Notes: generated by a model from the sequence alone, not told the origin. A DNA stretch of 64,000 bases from Lactobacillus laiwuensis (GCF_019972835.1 NZ_BPPB01000003.1:1-64000), one strand, 5' to 3'. Positions 31,418 to 43,720 are shown, counted from the stretch's first letter. Made by a program: numbers and translations.

Positions 31418-31424
31418 AATAATT

Positions 31425-31657
31425 GATCTGAGTCGATCGAATAGCTTAATTGTATAAGGTTGACCGGTCAAACATAAGACATGCGAGATAGTAAATAACT
31501 TTCGAATCGGAAGACTATCTTTTGCGATAGGATCCACATTCGTTGCGATACATCTCATTTTTTGAACACTGCGGGTTCAACAAGCATTGTTTTGCTATGT
31601 TTCGATGACTCGGATTTCTTGAGAATATTAGGAAACGGTCTGCGGACCGTTTTTTGT
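31425..31657 (+). ncRNA. ssrS: Structured small RNA, probable 6S RNA
   Basis: No protein is encoded, but the transcript between promoter and terminator folds into the layout known for 6S RNA. A closing helix pairs CTGAGTC/GATCGAATAGC near the 5' end with GCTATGTTTCGATGACTCGG near 31595-31614. Next comes a large central bubble; its 5' side holds a TTGACCGGTCAA palindrome and its 3' side a small GAAC/GTTC hairpin. A long interrupted terminal stem follows (GAGAT/ATCTC, CGAAT/ATTCG, GGA/TCC) and ends in CTATC-TTTTGC-GATAG. 6S RNA binds housekeeping RNA polymerase and regulates transcription in stationary phase. The hallmarks of RNase P RNA, tmRNA, SRP RNA and T-boxes were looked for and not seen. 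The alternative is a leader with an attenuator for the next gene. Confidence 0.6.
31633..31656 (+). terminator. Intrinsic terminator of the structured RNA
   Basis: Perfect hairpin ACGGTC-TGCG-GACCGT (31635-31650) followed by six T. It ends only 13 bp before the next ATG, so the RNA and the membrane-protein gene are probably separated here, or coupled by attenuation. Confidence 0.85.
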
Positions 31658-31668
31658 TTGGAGATTTT

Positions 31669-31950
31669 ATGGCTATAAAAGTTGTTATCACTATCTATCT
31701 AGCAATATTACTTTTGACTGCCTTTTATTTATGGCATAATCGCCACAGTCATTTTTTAATCTATGATAGTAAAAACATTTCTAACTTCAGCTCTATCATG
31801 TCCTGGACTGCAATTATTTTGAGTTTAGAAACTTTGCTAGGTTTGATTTTAGTATTTCAAACAAATAAGTACCTTAATTTAATTACCTTAGCTCTTAGCA
31901 GTATCACTATTTTAATTTTTAGTCTTTTACTTAATCAAAAGGGTGATTAA
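31669..31950 (+). CDS. Small three-helix membrane protein, function unknown
   Basis: 93 residues from ATG 31669 with GGAG 5 bp upstream; an upstream in-frame codon at 31654 lies in the terminator T-run and was rejected. Three hydrophobic segments are visible: about residues 4-22 (VVITIYLAILLLTAFYLW), 45-65 and 70-88. There are no catalytic motifs. It sits between the structured RNA and usp, and may be cotranscribed with usp (44-bp gap). I do not recognise the family. Confidence 0.7.
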   Translation: MAIKVVITIYLAILLLTAFYLWHNRHSHFLIYDSKNISNFSSIMSWTAIILSLETLLGLILVFQTNKYLNLITLALSSITILIFSLLLNQKGD

Positions 31951-31994
31951 TTGCACTAAAATTTGGTAAAATAGTGGTAAGAGAGGTGTTTTAA

Positions 31995-32450
31995 ATGATG
32001 AAACAATATCACCGTATTCAAGTCGCAGTTGACGGCTCCAAGGAAGCCGACTTAGCTTTTAAGAAGGCTATCTCTGCTGCTAAACGGAATGATGCTGCAT
32101 TGGAAATTCTGCATGTAATTGATACCAGATCTTTCCAAAATGTTTCTAGCTTTGATTCAGAGATGGTTGAGCAAGTATCAAACGATGCTAAGGAAAAATT
32201 GCAGAATTACTACAAGCAAGCTACGGAAGCTGGCGTCAAGGAAGTTCACTATTCAATTGAATTTGGAGCTCCCAAGGCAATCATTGCCCACCAATTTCCT
32301 AAAAAGCACCAAATTGATTTAATCATATTAGGAGCTACTGGTCTGAACGCTGTTGAGCGCATATTAATCGGCAGCGTGACAGAATATGTTACCAGAACTG
32401 CTGATTGTGACGTCTTAGTCTGTCGTTCAAACGAAAACTTAACCAAGTAA
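31995..32450 (+). CDS. Universal stress protein, UspA family
   Basis: 151 residues. The N-terminus (YHRIQVAVDGSKEADLAF) is the first strand and helix of the UspA fold, and the C-terminal part has the ATP-binding loop pattern GATGLNAVERILIGSVTEYV (G-x2-G-x9-G-S). Such cytoplasmic proteins bind nucleotides and are induced by stress. Ribosome site GAGAGGTG lies ahead of tandem ATG codons. The last six codons plus the terminator are duplicated 1.57 kb downstream at the far side of an inserted cassette. Confidence 0.9.
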   Translation: MMKQYHRIQVAVDGSKEADLAFKKAISAAKRNDAALEILHVIDTRSFQNVSSFDSEMVEQVSNDAKEKLQNYYKQATEAGVKEVHYSIEFGAPKAIIAHQFPKKHQIDLIILGATGLNAVERILIGSVTEYVTRTADCDVLVCRSNENLTK

Positions 32451-32500
32451 AAAAAGAGCATTTCATTTTTTATGTGAAATGCTCTTTTTGTGTGTTATTA
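32429..32500 (+). repeat. Direct repeat, copy 1 (end of usp plus terminator)
   Basis: Covers the last six usp codons, the stop and the terminator hairpin. Copy 2 lies at 33995-34065. The two differ by one A in an A-run and three substitutions over about 71 positions. Together they bracket the XRE-ImmA cassette. Confidence 0.9.
32451..32489 (+). terminator. Bidirectional terminator after usp
   Basis: Perfect 15-bp inverted repeat AAAAAGAGCATTTCA / TGAAATGCTCTTTTT with a 9-base loop. It serves usp on the plus strand and the convergent XRE-ImmA gene on the minus strand. Confidence 0.9.
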
Positions 32501-32525
32501 CCTTTATAATTCAAAGCTCATGTTT

Positions 32526-33647
32526 TTATTTGACTAACCTTAAATATGGTGTAGGTGAAGTATTATCTTCAATGAAAGACGTTCTATAAATAGCTTCTAG
32601 TTCTTCGATAGGCAGACCTGAAATTGAAATTAAATCCTGCTTAGTTACTAAGTTTGCATCTAAAAGCATACCTAAAGCAGTTTTGAAAATACTTGGATGT
32701 TCTTGTGGTAACTTATTATCATCAGGTTCATGTTTTCTCCAATGATTTTTTGAAATTTGCTTTTGCAGATAAATGTATTGGTTTTCGGATAATAAGTGCA
32801 ATACATTGGCTTTATATATTAAAGCAGCGATAGAAACGTTCCAGTATAATTTAGCTTGCCTGAAAAAATTCATACTACCAGCCACTAAATAGTCAGTAAA
32901 CGACTCATCAGGAAGTAAAAAGTAGGAAGCAAATTGATTAGCTTGTTTTTCCAATAAGTTCTTATATTTATTGTTATTCAAGTCAAAAACATTTTCAACA
33001 CTATTATGTAACAATATGTGTCCTAGTTCATGTGCCAAGTTGAAGCGTCTTCTCATAACAGATTCATTATTATCTGTTAATGCAATCAGTGGCACATCAT
33101 TTATACGTGTAGAAACTGCATCCATTTTTTCACTATGCATAGTTGTTTCAGTAATAATAATACCATTTGCCTCCATAACATTAGTAAGATTTTTAATTGG
33201 ACCATTTCCTAACTGCCACATCTTACGAGTTTGTGAGGCTAAACGTTGTATTATTTCTGGTGTAATTTTTTCAATTTTAATATTTAGTGGTTCAGGGATT
33301 TTCAGTTGTGGTAGTTTAATATATTTAGATATATATAATAAACTTTGAGCGGCCATTTCTAATCTAATTTTTTGCATTTCCCTTAACTTATTTGTACTTG
33401 CAGCTTGACTTCTAAAGAACACAGTACCCATTGGAATAACAATATCTGGTTTTCCAAAAAAGTAAACTGGAAATTTTAAAGCATTTGCAAGCTTTAAAAT
33501 TGATTCTCCACGAGGCTTAGTAGCACCTAACTCATACTTACTTATTGATTCCCGCGAAAGAGAAGATTTAGCAGCCAATTCTGTCATGCTAAGTCCTCTC
33601 ATTAGTCTGGCTTTTTTAAGTTGATTAGGATTAAATTTGACCTCCAT
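32526..33647 (-). CDS. XRE-family HTH regulator fused to ImmA/IrrE metallopeptidase
   Basis: 373 residues. Residues about 8-62 are an XRE-type helix-turn-helix (KARLMRGLSMTELAAKSSLS, then SRESISKYELGATKPRGESI). The middle carries the zinc-peptidase motif HELGHILLH typical of ImmA/IrrE (COG2856) proteins, with a downstream acidic region. Known relatives cleave repressors to switch on mobile elements or DNA-damage responses, or act in toxin-antitoxin-like pairs. The start lies inside the preceding gene (17-bp overlap), so the two form a translationally coupled pair. The pair lies between two copies of the usp 3' end, which marks it as an inserted cassette. Its target protein is not identifiable here. 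Confidence 0.85.
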   Translation of the reverse strand: MEVKFNPNQLKKARLMRGLSMTELAAKSSLSRESISKYELGATKPRGESILKLANALKFPVYFFGKPDIVIPMGTVFFRSQAASTNKLREMQKIRLEMAAQSLLYISKYIKLPQLKIPEPLNIKIEKITPEIIQRLASQTRKMWQLGNGPIKNLTNVMEANGIIITETTMHSEKMDAVSTRINDVPLIALTDNNESVMRRRFNLAHELGHILLHNSVENVFDLNNNKYKNLLEKQANQFASYFLLPDESFTDYLVAGSMNFFRQAKLYWNVSIAALIYKANVLHLLSENQYIYLQKQISKNHWRKHEPDDNKLPQEHPSIFKTALGMLLDANLVTKQDLISISGLPIEELEAIYRTSFIEDNTSPTPYLRLVK

Positions 33648-33858
33648 TTTTCTTCTCTCTTTCTAACATACGTTTTACTTCATTTTGAAATTCCAAATCA
33701 ATTTCTTTCTGTTCTGTAGCACTCACAGTTTCAAAAGTAGTAAACGAATTAGTAATGTCTTTAATATCTATCCAAGAAGTAACTCCATCATTAGGCATTC
33801 CAATATTTACATAATCTAATTTATAATCAGTACCACCATATGTAACCATTAAATACAT
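33631..33858 (-). CDS. Small protein paired with XRE-ImmA regulator, function unknown
   Basis: 75 residues from ATG 33858; an in-frame GTG at 33873 is possible and no start has a strong ribosome site. The N-terminal half is beta-like (MYLMVTYGGTDYKLDYVNIG) and the C-terminal half is a charged helix ending KKNGGQI. The last 17 bp overlap the start of the XRE-ImmA gene, so the two are probably coupled. I do not recognise the family. By analogy with Xre-COG2856 pairs it could be the partner or target of the peptidase, but that is inference. An upstream TTGACG could be its -35. Confidence 0.6.
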   Translation of the reverse strand: MYLMVTYGGTDYKLDYVNIGMPNDGVTSWIDIKDITNSFTTFETVSATEQKEIDLEFQNEVKRMLEREKKNGGQI

Positions 33859-33994
33859 TTGATTAGGGCTCACTGCTCATAGATTGTTTGTTGAGTATAT
33901 TTTTACTTTTTAGCACTTTTTCGTCAAGTTTTGTATAAATTAAGTCTTTCTCAATTTTAAATTCGAACCATGCGAATAAAATTAACTTTAAGAA

Positions 33995-34065
33995 AAACGA
34001 AAACTTAACCAAGTAAAAAAGAGCATTTCATTTTTGACGTGAAATGCTCTTTTTGTGTGTTACTA
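33995..34065 (+). repeat. Direct repeat, copy 2 (end of usp plus terminator)
   Basis: Near-identical copy of 32429-32500 that includes the codons for the last usp residues (NENLTK-stop) without the rest of the gene. It lies right before the rodA stop codon, so the ancestral order was probably usp, terminator, rodA (convergent). Confidence 0.9.
34014..34054 (-). terminator. Terminator after rodA
   Basis: Second copy of the usp-type hairpin (arms AAAAGAGCATTTCA and complement, loop changed by two bases), 17 bp after the rodA stop codon. Confidence 0.9.
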
Positions 34066-34070
34066 AATTG

Positions 34071-35264
34071 TTAGAAATCGCCTGCTTGGCTGAACATGTA
34101 GTCTTTATTATGAAACTTCATGGACAAGATCATCCCAATACCAATCATATTTCCAATTAGGGCCGAACCACCCTGAGAAATAAACGGCAACGGAATACCT
34201 GTGAGCGGCAAGAGATCAATACTCATGCCGATGTTTTCAAACACGTGGAAAAGTATCATCATAATTACGCCGGTTGAAACGTAAGAATAAAAGGCGTTTT
34301 TAGTATCAAATGTGATGCGTACCATCTGCACGATCAAGTATAAGTAAAGCAAAATGACGGCCACACTACCAACAAAGCCGAATGATTCACCAATTACTGA
34401 ATAAACCATGTCAGAACCTCGTACTGGTACGTAAACACTCAGTTTGCCAAAGCCATTGCCAAAAATTTGTCCAGAACCGATGGACTGCATACTTTGCCAC
34501 AATTGATAGGCAGCTTTAGAAGTATCAGTAGATGGATTCAGCCAAGACATAATACGTCTGAACTGATATGGCTGGAAAAAGTGACTTAAAATTGATTGTC
34601 CTCCGGGCGTGGTAACCATGTAAATGACCACGACTCCCAAGACAAAAACTGCCGCAAACATCGGTGCAATAATTTTCCAAGAAATACCGGAAACTAGCAC
34701 CACGCCACCTACAATTGCAATAAAGACTAGCATCGTACCGAAGTCATTTTGCAGTTTTAACAGTATGGCAATCGGTAACAGCCATGCTAACATTTTACCG
34801 ATTAAAATCCAGTCATTTTTGATAGTATGAGCGAACTTGTCATTATGCTCGCGCACGACCCGCGCCAGCATTAGTATAAAAGCCGGTTTCATGACTTCAG
34901 ATGGCTGAAAAGAAATTGGCCCGAGCTTAAACCAGCTTTTGGCACCGGCATCTGCAGCAATGCTGCGATTATAAAAGAACAAAACCGCAATCAAGAGCAA
35001 TATGCCAAGTCCATAAACATACGGTGCGATGCGGAAAAGTTGCTCGGCATCAAACTGAATCACAAACACAACGATGGCCACTGAAATAATATACCAAAGT
35101 CCTTGCATTGCCACCGCTTTAACCGGGCTACCCATGTGACTGGGATCGTCAACCGCAGCAAAATAAATGGAATAAAGGCCCACAGTTGCTAGCAGCAGTA
35201 CGGGGACAACAATATTCCAGGCAATGCGATCAAAAAGACTGGATTTATTTTGTACTTTGACCAT
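34071..35264 (-). CDS. rodA: Rod-shape peptidoglycan polymerase RodA (SEDS family)
   Basis: 397 residues with about ten hydrophobic segments. SEDS-family signatures are present: SWFKLGPISFQPSEVMKPAF in the first third, KLQNDFGTMLVF in the middle, and the C-terminal GIPLPFISQGGSALI. RodA is a glycosyltransferase that polymerises lipid II in the elongation complex with a class B PBP and MreB. It lies last in the mreB-yidD-DUF2969-rodA group, whose members point to lateral wall synthesis. The stop is followed by the duplicated terminator. Confidence 0.95.
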   Translation of the reverse strand: MVKVQNKSSLFDRIAWNIVVPVLLLATVGLYSIYFAAVDDPSHMGSPVKAVAMQGLWYIISVAIVVFVIQFDAEQLFRIAPYVYGLGILLLIAVLFFYNRSIAADAGAKSWFKLGPISFQPSEVMKPAFILMLARVVREHNDKFAHTIKNDWILIGKMLAWLLPIAILLKLQNDFGTMLVFIAIVGGVVLVSGISWKIIAPMFAAVFVLGVVVIYMVTTPGGQSILSHFFQPYQFRRIMSWLNPSTDTSKAAYQLWQSMQSIGSGQIFGNGFGKLSVYVPVRGSDMVYSVIGESFGFVGSVAVILLYLYLIVQMVRITFDTKNAFYSYVSTGVIMMILFHVFENIGMSIDLLPLTGIPLPFISQGGSALIGNMIGIGMILSMKFHNKDYMFSQAGDF

Positions 35265-35280
35265 TAATTATCACAACCTA

Positions 35281-35508
35281 TTATTTTTCATGTAAAGCAA
35301 AGTATGAAAGCAAATCATTAATGCAGCTTTCGAGGCTTTTGGCATACAAGATACTATTGGTTTTGCCAGTTGTAGCCCGATAACGACCAGCAATTTTTTC
35401 AATTACTCCAATAGATTTTTTCTGAGGAATTACTACTTCCCAGGTAGGGTTTTCTTTACCCTTGACTTCATTAATTTCAACGTTAATATTTTCAGGTTTT
35501 TTTGACAT
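35281..35508 (-). CDS. DUF2969 family protein
   Basis: 75 residues: SKKPENINVEINEV, then a beta-rich core (WEVVIPQKK, IAGRYRATTGKTN) and a short helix. DUF2969 proteins are small, of unknown function and confined mainly to Lactobacillales, where they sit next to rodA and mreB as here. It lies 16 bp before rodA and 8 bp after yidD, so all are probably in one transcript. A link to cell-wall elongation is inferred from position only. Confidence 0.8.
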   Translation of the reverse strand: MSKKPENINVEINEVKGKENPTWEVVIPQKKSIGVIEKIAGRYRATTGKTNSILYAKSLESCINDLLSYFALHEK

Positions 35509-35516
35509 AAATTCTC

Positions 35517-35810
35517 CTACTTTATATTTGGATGAAATTTCTTTGCTATAATTTCATCTTCATATCGTTCTGGATGAGGATTGCGAAAAATAGTAAATTT
35601 ATCTGGTACGGGATCAACTCCACCGCGCACAAAAGGATTGCAACGCAATATCCGACAAATTCCCATTATCAGTCCTAAAAATGGCCCAAATTTGGTTAAG
35701 GCATCAACCATGTAAGTTGAGCAGGTCGGATAATAACGGCAAGACTTTGGCAAAGCTGGAGAAATAAATCTCTGGTAAATTTTGACTAAATAAATCAATA
35801 TTTTTCGCAA
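35517..35810 (-). CDS. yidD: Membrane protein insertion efficiency factor YidD
   Basis: 97 residues from TTG 35810, chosen because GGAGG lies 6 bp upstream; longer frames overlap mreB and lack a site. The family core is clear: [33 protein letters not shown] and [17 protein letters not shown]. The conserved Cys residues ([15 protein letters not shown]) and Gly-Gly-hDPVP are typical. YidD is a short amphipathic inner-face protein that helps YidC insert membrane proteins. It lies 16 bp after mreB. Confidence 0.9.
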   Translation of the reverse strand: MRKILIYLVKIYQRFISPALPKSCRYYPTCSTYMVDALTKFGPFLGLIMGICRILRCNPFVRGGVDPVPDKFTIFRNPHPERYEDEIIAKKFHPNIK

Positions 35811-35826
35811 ATCGAGCCTCCAAAAA

Positions 35827-36816
35827 TTAGTGGCGCTGATGCTTTTCAATATTCTTGAGCAAAATCCCAGTACCAAGTGCTACCGCTTCAAGTGGATGAT
35901 CAGCTGTAAGTACCGGCACTTTAAGGTAATATGAAATCAGCTTGTCAATATTTTTCAAAAGCGCTCCGCCACCAGTGAGCATGATACCGCGATCAATGAT
36001 ATCCGCCGAAAGCTCAGGTGGTGTTTTTTCCAAAACTTCTTTAGTAGACGCGATAATAGTCATCAAGCCATCGTGAAGTGCTTCCTGAATTTCAGGCGCA
36101 GTCACAGTGGCCTGCTTCGGCAAGCCATCAACCACATCACGACCGCGAACAGTGATTGTTTCATCCTTATCTGGTTCAAAAGCACTACCAATTTCAATTT
36201 TAATTTGTTCAGCGGTCCGAGAACCAATCAGCAAGTTATGCTTATTTTTGATATAAGATACAACTGCCTGATTCATATGATCACCAGCATAGCGCAGTGA
36301 TTGACTGGTAACAATTTCACCCATTGATAAAACAGCAATATCAGTAGTACCACCACCAATATCGATTACAATGTTGCCTTGAGGTTTAAAAATATCAAGA
36401 CCAGCACCGACAGCAGCAACTTTAGGCTCAAAATCAAGGTAGACTTTACCTCCGCCCGATTTTTCAGCAGCCTGAATAATCGCCTTCTGTTCAATTGATG
36501 TTACTCCTGTAGGAGCGCAAATTAAAATATTTGGCTTGGACATAAAGCCCTTGACGTTCAGCTTTTCAATAAAGTATGACAGCATCGCTTCGGTAATGTC
36601 GAAATCAGCAATAACACCATTTTTTAAAGGGCGAATTACACGGATATTGCCCGGTGTTCTCCCTACCATCTTGTATGCTTCTGTTCCGACAGCTACTACT
36701 TTATTTGTACTTGTATTAACGGCAACAACTGAGGGCTCATTTAAGACAATTCCCTTGCCGGAAACATTAATGAGCACATTTGCTGTCCCTAAATCTATTC
36801 CTATATCTCTTGCCAC
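35827..36816 (-). CDS. mreB: Rod shape-determining actin homologue MreB/Mbl
   Basis: 329 residues, GTG start with GGAGG upstream. The actin-fold ATPase motifs are visible: phosphate-1 ([13 protein letters not shown], residues 3-15), phosphate-2 ([20 protein letters not shown], about 148-167) and the C-terminal adenosine motif ([15 protein letters not shown]). It polymerises into membrane-bound filaments that direct lateral wall synthesis with RodA, encoded three genes downstream. MreB and Mbl paralogues cannot be told apart with certainty from sequence alone; position after the ATPase operon and DUF1146 is usual in lactobacilli. Confidence 0.93.
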   Translation of the reverse strand: MARDIGIDLGTANVLINVSGKGIVLNEPSVVAVNTSTNKVVAVGTEAYKMVGRTPGNIRVIRPLKNGVIADFDITEAMLSYFIEKLNVKGFMSKPNILICAPTGVTSIEQKAIIQAAEKSGGGKVYLDFEPKVAAVGAGLDIFKPQGNIVIDIGGGTTDIAVLSMGEIVTSQSLRYAGDHMNQAVVSYIKNKHNLLIGSRTAEQIKIEIGSAFEPDKDETITVRGRDVVDGLPKQATVTAPEIQEALHDGLMTIIASTKEVLEKTPPELSADIIDRGIMLTGGGALLKNIDKLISYYLKVPVLTADHPLEAVALGTGILLKNIEKHQRH

Positions 36817-36897
36817 GATAATCCTCCATCATATTCAATGTATATTTTACCATAAAGATTTCAAGTTTGTTTGGGACTTTATCCGCTTTACCAAGTC

Positions 36898-37128
36898 TTA
36901 AAAGAAATTACTTAATTGCAAAGAAGTATCAATTAATGTGATCAAAAAATTACCAACAAGAAAACCTAGAGCAATCGCAGCAAAAATCAGCAGCAGCTGT
37001 GCTTCAAAGACCCTGTTTTTACGAATTATTTTTTCAATGCGGACACTTTTCATAATCTGAAAGGACAAGCCGATCGTAATTAAATAAATTACTATACTAA
37101 TTAAGGCATGGACGCCAAGTTGAAACAT
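36898..37128 (-). CDS. DUF1146 family small membrane protein (YwzB-like)
   Basis: 76 residues from ATG 37128 (MFQLGVHALISIVIYLITIG). The upstream extension of the frame crosses the atpC terminator and was rejected. Two transmembrane segments (about residues 7-24 and 46-66) flank a basic loop SVRIEKIIRKNR. DUF1146 genes lie between the ATPase operon and mreB in many Firmicutes; function is unknown. It lies 81 bp ahead of mreB. Confidence 0.8.
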   Translation of the reverse strand: MFQLGVHALISIVIYLITIGLSFQIMKSVRIEKIIRKNRVFEAQLLLIFAAIALGFLVGNFLITLIDTSLQLSNFF

Positions 37129-37154
37129 ATTCTTTCTCACTTTTCTTAAGTCAC

Positions 37155-37193
37155 AATAAAAGCGGACGCACAAAGCAGTGCATCCGCTTAAAA
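37155..37193 (-). terminator. Terminator of the ATPase operon
   Basis: Hairpin AAGCGGATGCAC-TGCTTT-GTGCGTCCGCTT followed by TTATT on the minus strand, 10 bp after the atpC stop. DUF1146 starts just downstream, so readthrough may feed it. Confidence 0.85.
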
Positions 37194-37201
37194 CTTTAAT
37201 T

Positions 37202-37639
37202 CTAATTGTCTGAATTGTAAACACTTATTCGATTGATGGCTCTTCTGAGTGCAACCTGTGCTCTTTCAAGTGATCGCTGGTCATGAGCAGCTTGAGCTTT
37301 TTTCAGTGCATTTTGTGCACGTTCTCTAGCTGCCTTAGCTCGAGATACATCAATATTGCCAGCTCGTTCAGCACTGTCAGCGATTATGGTAGCTACATTA
37401 TTGGAAAACTCAAAGTAGCCACCGCTAACAGCAATGTGATTGACAACATTATTCATTTCACGGCTTCTTTTGACTTTAATCTCACCTATCGCCAGTGGAG
37501 TCAAAATCGGCAAGTGATTATACATCACTGAACGTTGACCATCAATGGCCCGCATTTCCACAATACTGGAGTGATGAGAAAAAATCAGGCCATCTGGAGT
37601 TACAACATTTACCATAAAAAGTTTTTCTGGATCTGCCAT
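37202..37639 (-). CDS. atpC: F1Fo ATP synthase epsilon subunit
   Basis: 145 residues. The N-terminal beta-sandwich ([50 protein letters not shown]) is followed by a two-helix hairpin rich in Ala/Arg ([26 protein letters not shown]). Epsilon is part of the F1 central stalk and can restrain ATP hydrolysis. It is the last gene of the operon, 11 bp after atpD. Confidence 0.97.
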   Translation of the reverse strand: MADPEKLFMVNVVTPDGLIFSHHSSIVEMRAIDGQRSVMYNHLPILTPLAIGEIKVKRSREMNNVVNHIAVSGGYFEFSNNVATIIADSAERAGNIDVSRAKAARERAQNALKKAQAAHDQRSLERAQVALRRAINRISVYNSDN

Positions 37640-37650
37640 TTGACATCACC

Positions 37651-39108
<1,458 letters not shown>

Positions 39109-39112
39109 TTAA

Positions 39113-40075
39113 TTATTTCAAAGCATTAGCACCACTGACAATTTCAGTAATTTCAGTAGTGATTTCTGCTTGTCTTGCACGGTTTAATTTAGTAGTTAAA
39201 CTCGAAACCAAATCATCAACGTTGTCCGTAGCACTCTGCATTGCAGTCATTGAACTGGCATGTTCTGCAGTTTTGGCATCCAGAATAGCACCGTAAATGG
39301 TAGAGCGGGCATATTGAGGAATTAGTGTTGTTAAAACGGCATTAACATCAGGTTCGATATCGTATTCTAAGTCTTTATGAGCTTCAGCTTCTTTGACACC
39401 AATATCAATGTCAACGATCGGCAACATTTTTTCAACCCGAAATGCAGATGATAATGAATTAATATGGTGGGTGTAACAAACATACAGCTCATCATAAACT
39501 CCGTTCAAATACATTTTGATCGCAGTTGAAACAATTGGTAAAACTTCATCAAATGTAGGTACATCAGTGATACTGTCATTTTCATAGACAACATTAAGAT
39601 TGTTTTTCTTGAAAAAATCAGCACCTACTGACCCCACGGCTAAGACTTTAATATCTTTATGTTCAGCTTTTGAATCCTCAAACAGACCCATCATGTTTTT
39701 AATGACAGCACTGTTATAAGATCCGACTAGACCACGGTCACCGGTAATAACCAAATAACCGGTAGAGTTAATCTTTTTGCGTGCCTGGACCATATCGGAA
39801 ACAATCCCCAACCCAAAGACATTTTCATAGTCAATTTTGCCAATACTGTCTTCGTCAATTGCCACATGCTCTTTATGCAAGTGATTGACTACTTCAGCAC
39901 TCATCAAACGCGACAAAGTCTGTCGCACATGATCATTATAAATCGTGTAGCCTTTGTCCCGCTTTTCAGTTTGGTTTAACTTTGATGCTGAAACCATTCT
40001 CATGGCCTCGGTAATTTTACCAGTTTGCTTGACTGAAGCTATTTTTTTCTTCAACGCAAGTAAAGATGCAGGCAT
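39113..40075 (-). CDS. atpG: F1Fo ATP synthase gamma subunit
   Basis: 320 residues. N-terminal helix [20 protein letters not shown] and C-terminal helix ([20 protein letters not shown], then [20 protein letters not shown]) form the rotor coiled coil; [18 protein letters not shown] is the conserved core. It is longer than the usual 285-290 residues through an insert near residues 55-90, as is common in lactobacilli. Rotation of gamma couples Fo to F1. Confidence 0.97.
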   Translation of the reverse strand: MPASLLALKKKIASVKQTGKITEAMRMVSASKLNQTEKRDKGYTIYNDHVRQTLSRLMSAEVVNHLHKEHVAIDEDSIGKIDYENVFGLGIVSDMVQARKKINSTGYLVITGDRGLVGSYNSAVIKNMMGLFEDSKAEHKDIKVLAVGSVGADFFKKNNLNVVYENDSITDVPTFDEVLPIVSTAIKMYLNGVYDELYVCYTHHINSLSSAFRVEKMLPIVDIDIGVKEAEAHKDLEYDIEPDVNAVLTTLIPQYARSTIYGAILDAKTAEHASSMTAMQSATDNVDDLVSSLTTKLNRARQAEITTEITEIVSGANALK

Positions 40076-40086
40076 ATAACTACCTC

Positions 40087-42160
<2,074 letters not shown>

Positions 42161-42161
<1 letters not shown>

Positions 42162-42673
42162 TATTTATTCAGCCCCTTAATAAACTGATCAACCAAATCT
42201 TTTTGGTCATCAGCAGATAAATTCTTAGAAATTACTTTTTCCGCAATCGTCACAGAAATATCTGCTACTTGTGCACGGGCTTCATCTAAAGCATCAGCTT
42301 TTGCCTGAGCGGCAGCGACCTTGGCCTTTTCATGAATTGAAGCCGCGTTATCATTTGCTTCTGCCACAATCTGCGTACTGGTTTTTTCAGCATTCGCCTT
42401 TGCATCAGTAAGAATTTGCGTTGCTTCTTGTCTTGAGTTCTTCAAGGCAGCTTCACGCTCATTAGCCAAAACTTCGGCCTTTTTGCGATTGTCTGCAGCC
42501 GAATCAAGATCATTGATTACCTTTTGGCGTCTTTTTTCCATCATGTCGGAGACAGGGCCCCAAGCATAATGCTTAACCAAAAGAAGCAAAATTGCGAAAA
42601 CAATTAAATACCAAAGAGTATTTCCAAGGTAAATGTGACCTGCTGAGGCTGCAAATAAAATTTGAAATGTCAT
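42161..42673 (-). CDS. atpF: F1Fo ATP synthase subunit b
   Basis: 170 residues. One N-terminal membrane helix (about 18-37, TLWYLIVFAILLLLVKHYAW) is followed by GPVSDMMEKRRQKV and a long charged, Ala-rich coiled coil typical of the peripheral stalk. It forms the stator with delta. Confidence 0.96.
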
Positions 42674-42715
42674 TTACTGCCCTTCTCTCTTTTACCTAAA
42701 TTATATTAAATAAAA

Positions 42716-42940
42716 TTAAACGAAGAGAATCAGGAAAGCAACAACAATCGCTAAAATAGGAACGGCTTCAATCAAACCAACACCAATGAACATTGTTGAT
42801 CTCAAGTTACCAGCGCTTTCTGGTTGACGGGCCATACTCTCAACGGTCTTAGTGATAACTTTACCATTACCCCAAGAAGCTGCTAAAGCAGCAATACCAG
42901 CTACGATAGCTGCTGAGATATATTTAAAAGCTTGTGACAT
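42716..42940 (-). CDS. atpE: F1Fo ATP synthase subunit c
   Basis: 74 residues, two membrane helices joined by the polar loop MARQPE (36-41). The proton-carrying carboxylate is Glu58 in [10 protein letters not shown]. The first helix has the Gly/Ala-rich packing ([13 protein letters not shown]) of a c-ring. No sodium-type ligand pattern is apparent, so proton coupling is expected. Confidence 0.97.
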   Translation of the reverse strand: MSQAFKYISAAIVAGIAALAASWGNGKVITKTVESMARQPESAGNLRSTMFIGVGLIEAVPILAIVVAFLILFV

Positions 42941-42958
42941 ATTTAAACCTCCAATAAA

Positions 42959-43672
42959 TTATTCTTTTGTAACCTTTTTCCCGACATAAACCATGGATAA
43001 GGTTACGAAAACATATGCCTGGATAGAGCCAATGAAGACAGAGAATCCTTGCCAGATCATAGCAAGCGGTGCTGCTAAAACCAAAGTGACAACACCAAAG
43101 CTAGGAGCAAAGCTGTTACCTATTAAAGTTAACAACACTTCACCTGCATAGATATTACCATATAAACGCAAAGATAATGTCAAAAAGTTAGTGACCTCTT
43201 CAATCATATTTATGGGAAACAGGAAACTAACAGGTTCGGCATAATTGCGCCAATAGCCACCAGTACCGAATTTTTGCATTCCAAATGTAAATGAAAGAAG
43301 CAAGGTCATCATTGCAAATGACATTGTCGTCACTGGGTCCGCAGTAGGAGATTTAACAAAGATGTTATCTCCTGCTTTAACCTCTAAGAAGAGGCCTAAC
43401 TGGTTCATAAACCAAATATAGATGAATAGAACAAAAGCATACAAGGAAAGGTGCTTTCTTGCATCCACATCACTGACATTGTCTTTAACAATACCATCAG
43501 TGAAGTCTATGAGGTATTCCATGATATTTTGCTTTTTATTCGGCTTCATCTCCACTTTGCGCGATAGCCAGATGCAGACAAACAATACTACAGCTGCCAT
43601 TAACGTTGAGCCTATGATCCCAGACAGATCAAATGTTAAACCCAGAAATTTAAAAACAAATGATTGCTCCAA
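42959..43672 (-). CDS. atpB: F1Fo ATP synthase subunit a
   Basis: 237 residues from TTG 43672 with GGGAGG about 10 bp upstream; no in-frame ATG gives a full-length protein. The fourth membrane helix region carries the essential Arg in SLRLYGNIYAGEVLL, and the final helix has the conserved polar residues of IQAYVFVTLSMVYV. It forms the proton channel beside the c-ring. First gene of the eight-gene operon. Confidence 0.97.
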   Translation of the reverse strand: MEQSFVFKFLGLTFDLSGIIGSTLMAAVVLFVCIWLSRKVEMKPNKKQNIMEYLIDFTDGIVKDNVSDVDARKHLSLYAFVLFIYIWFMNQLGLFLEVKAGDNIFVKSPTADPVTTMSFAMMTLLLSFTFGMQKFGTGGYWRNYAEPVSFLFPINMIEEVTNFLTLSLRLYGNIYAGEVLLTLIGNSFAPSFGVVTLVLAAPLAMIWQGFSVFIGSIQAYVFVTLSMVYVGKKVTKE

Positions 43673-43720
43673 TTCTTCGTGACCTCCCTTCTCGTGTCCA
43701 AATTATCGAACACTCATACA

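Noticed and set aside
31376-31558. Minus-strand frame of 60 codons over the structured RNA
   Set aside because: It overlaps the promoter and the paired RNA structure on the opposite strand and has no ribosome site.
31425-31657. RNase P RNA, tmRNA, SRP RNA or T-box leader
   Set aside because: The length is too short for RNase P RNA or tmRNA, and the conserved motifs of each of these, including the T-box sequence, are absent.
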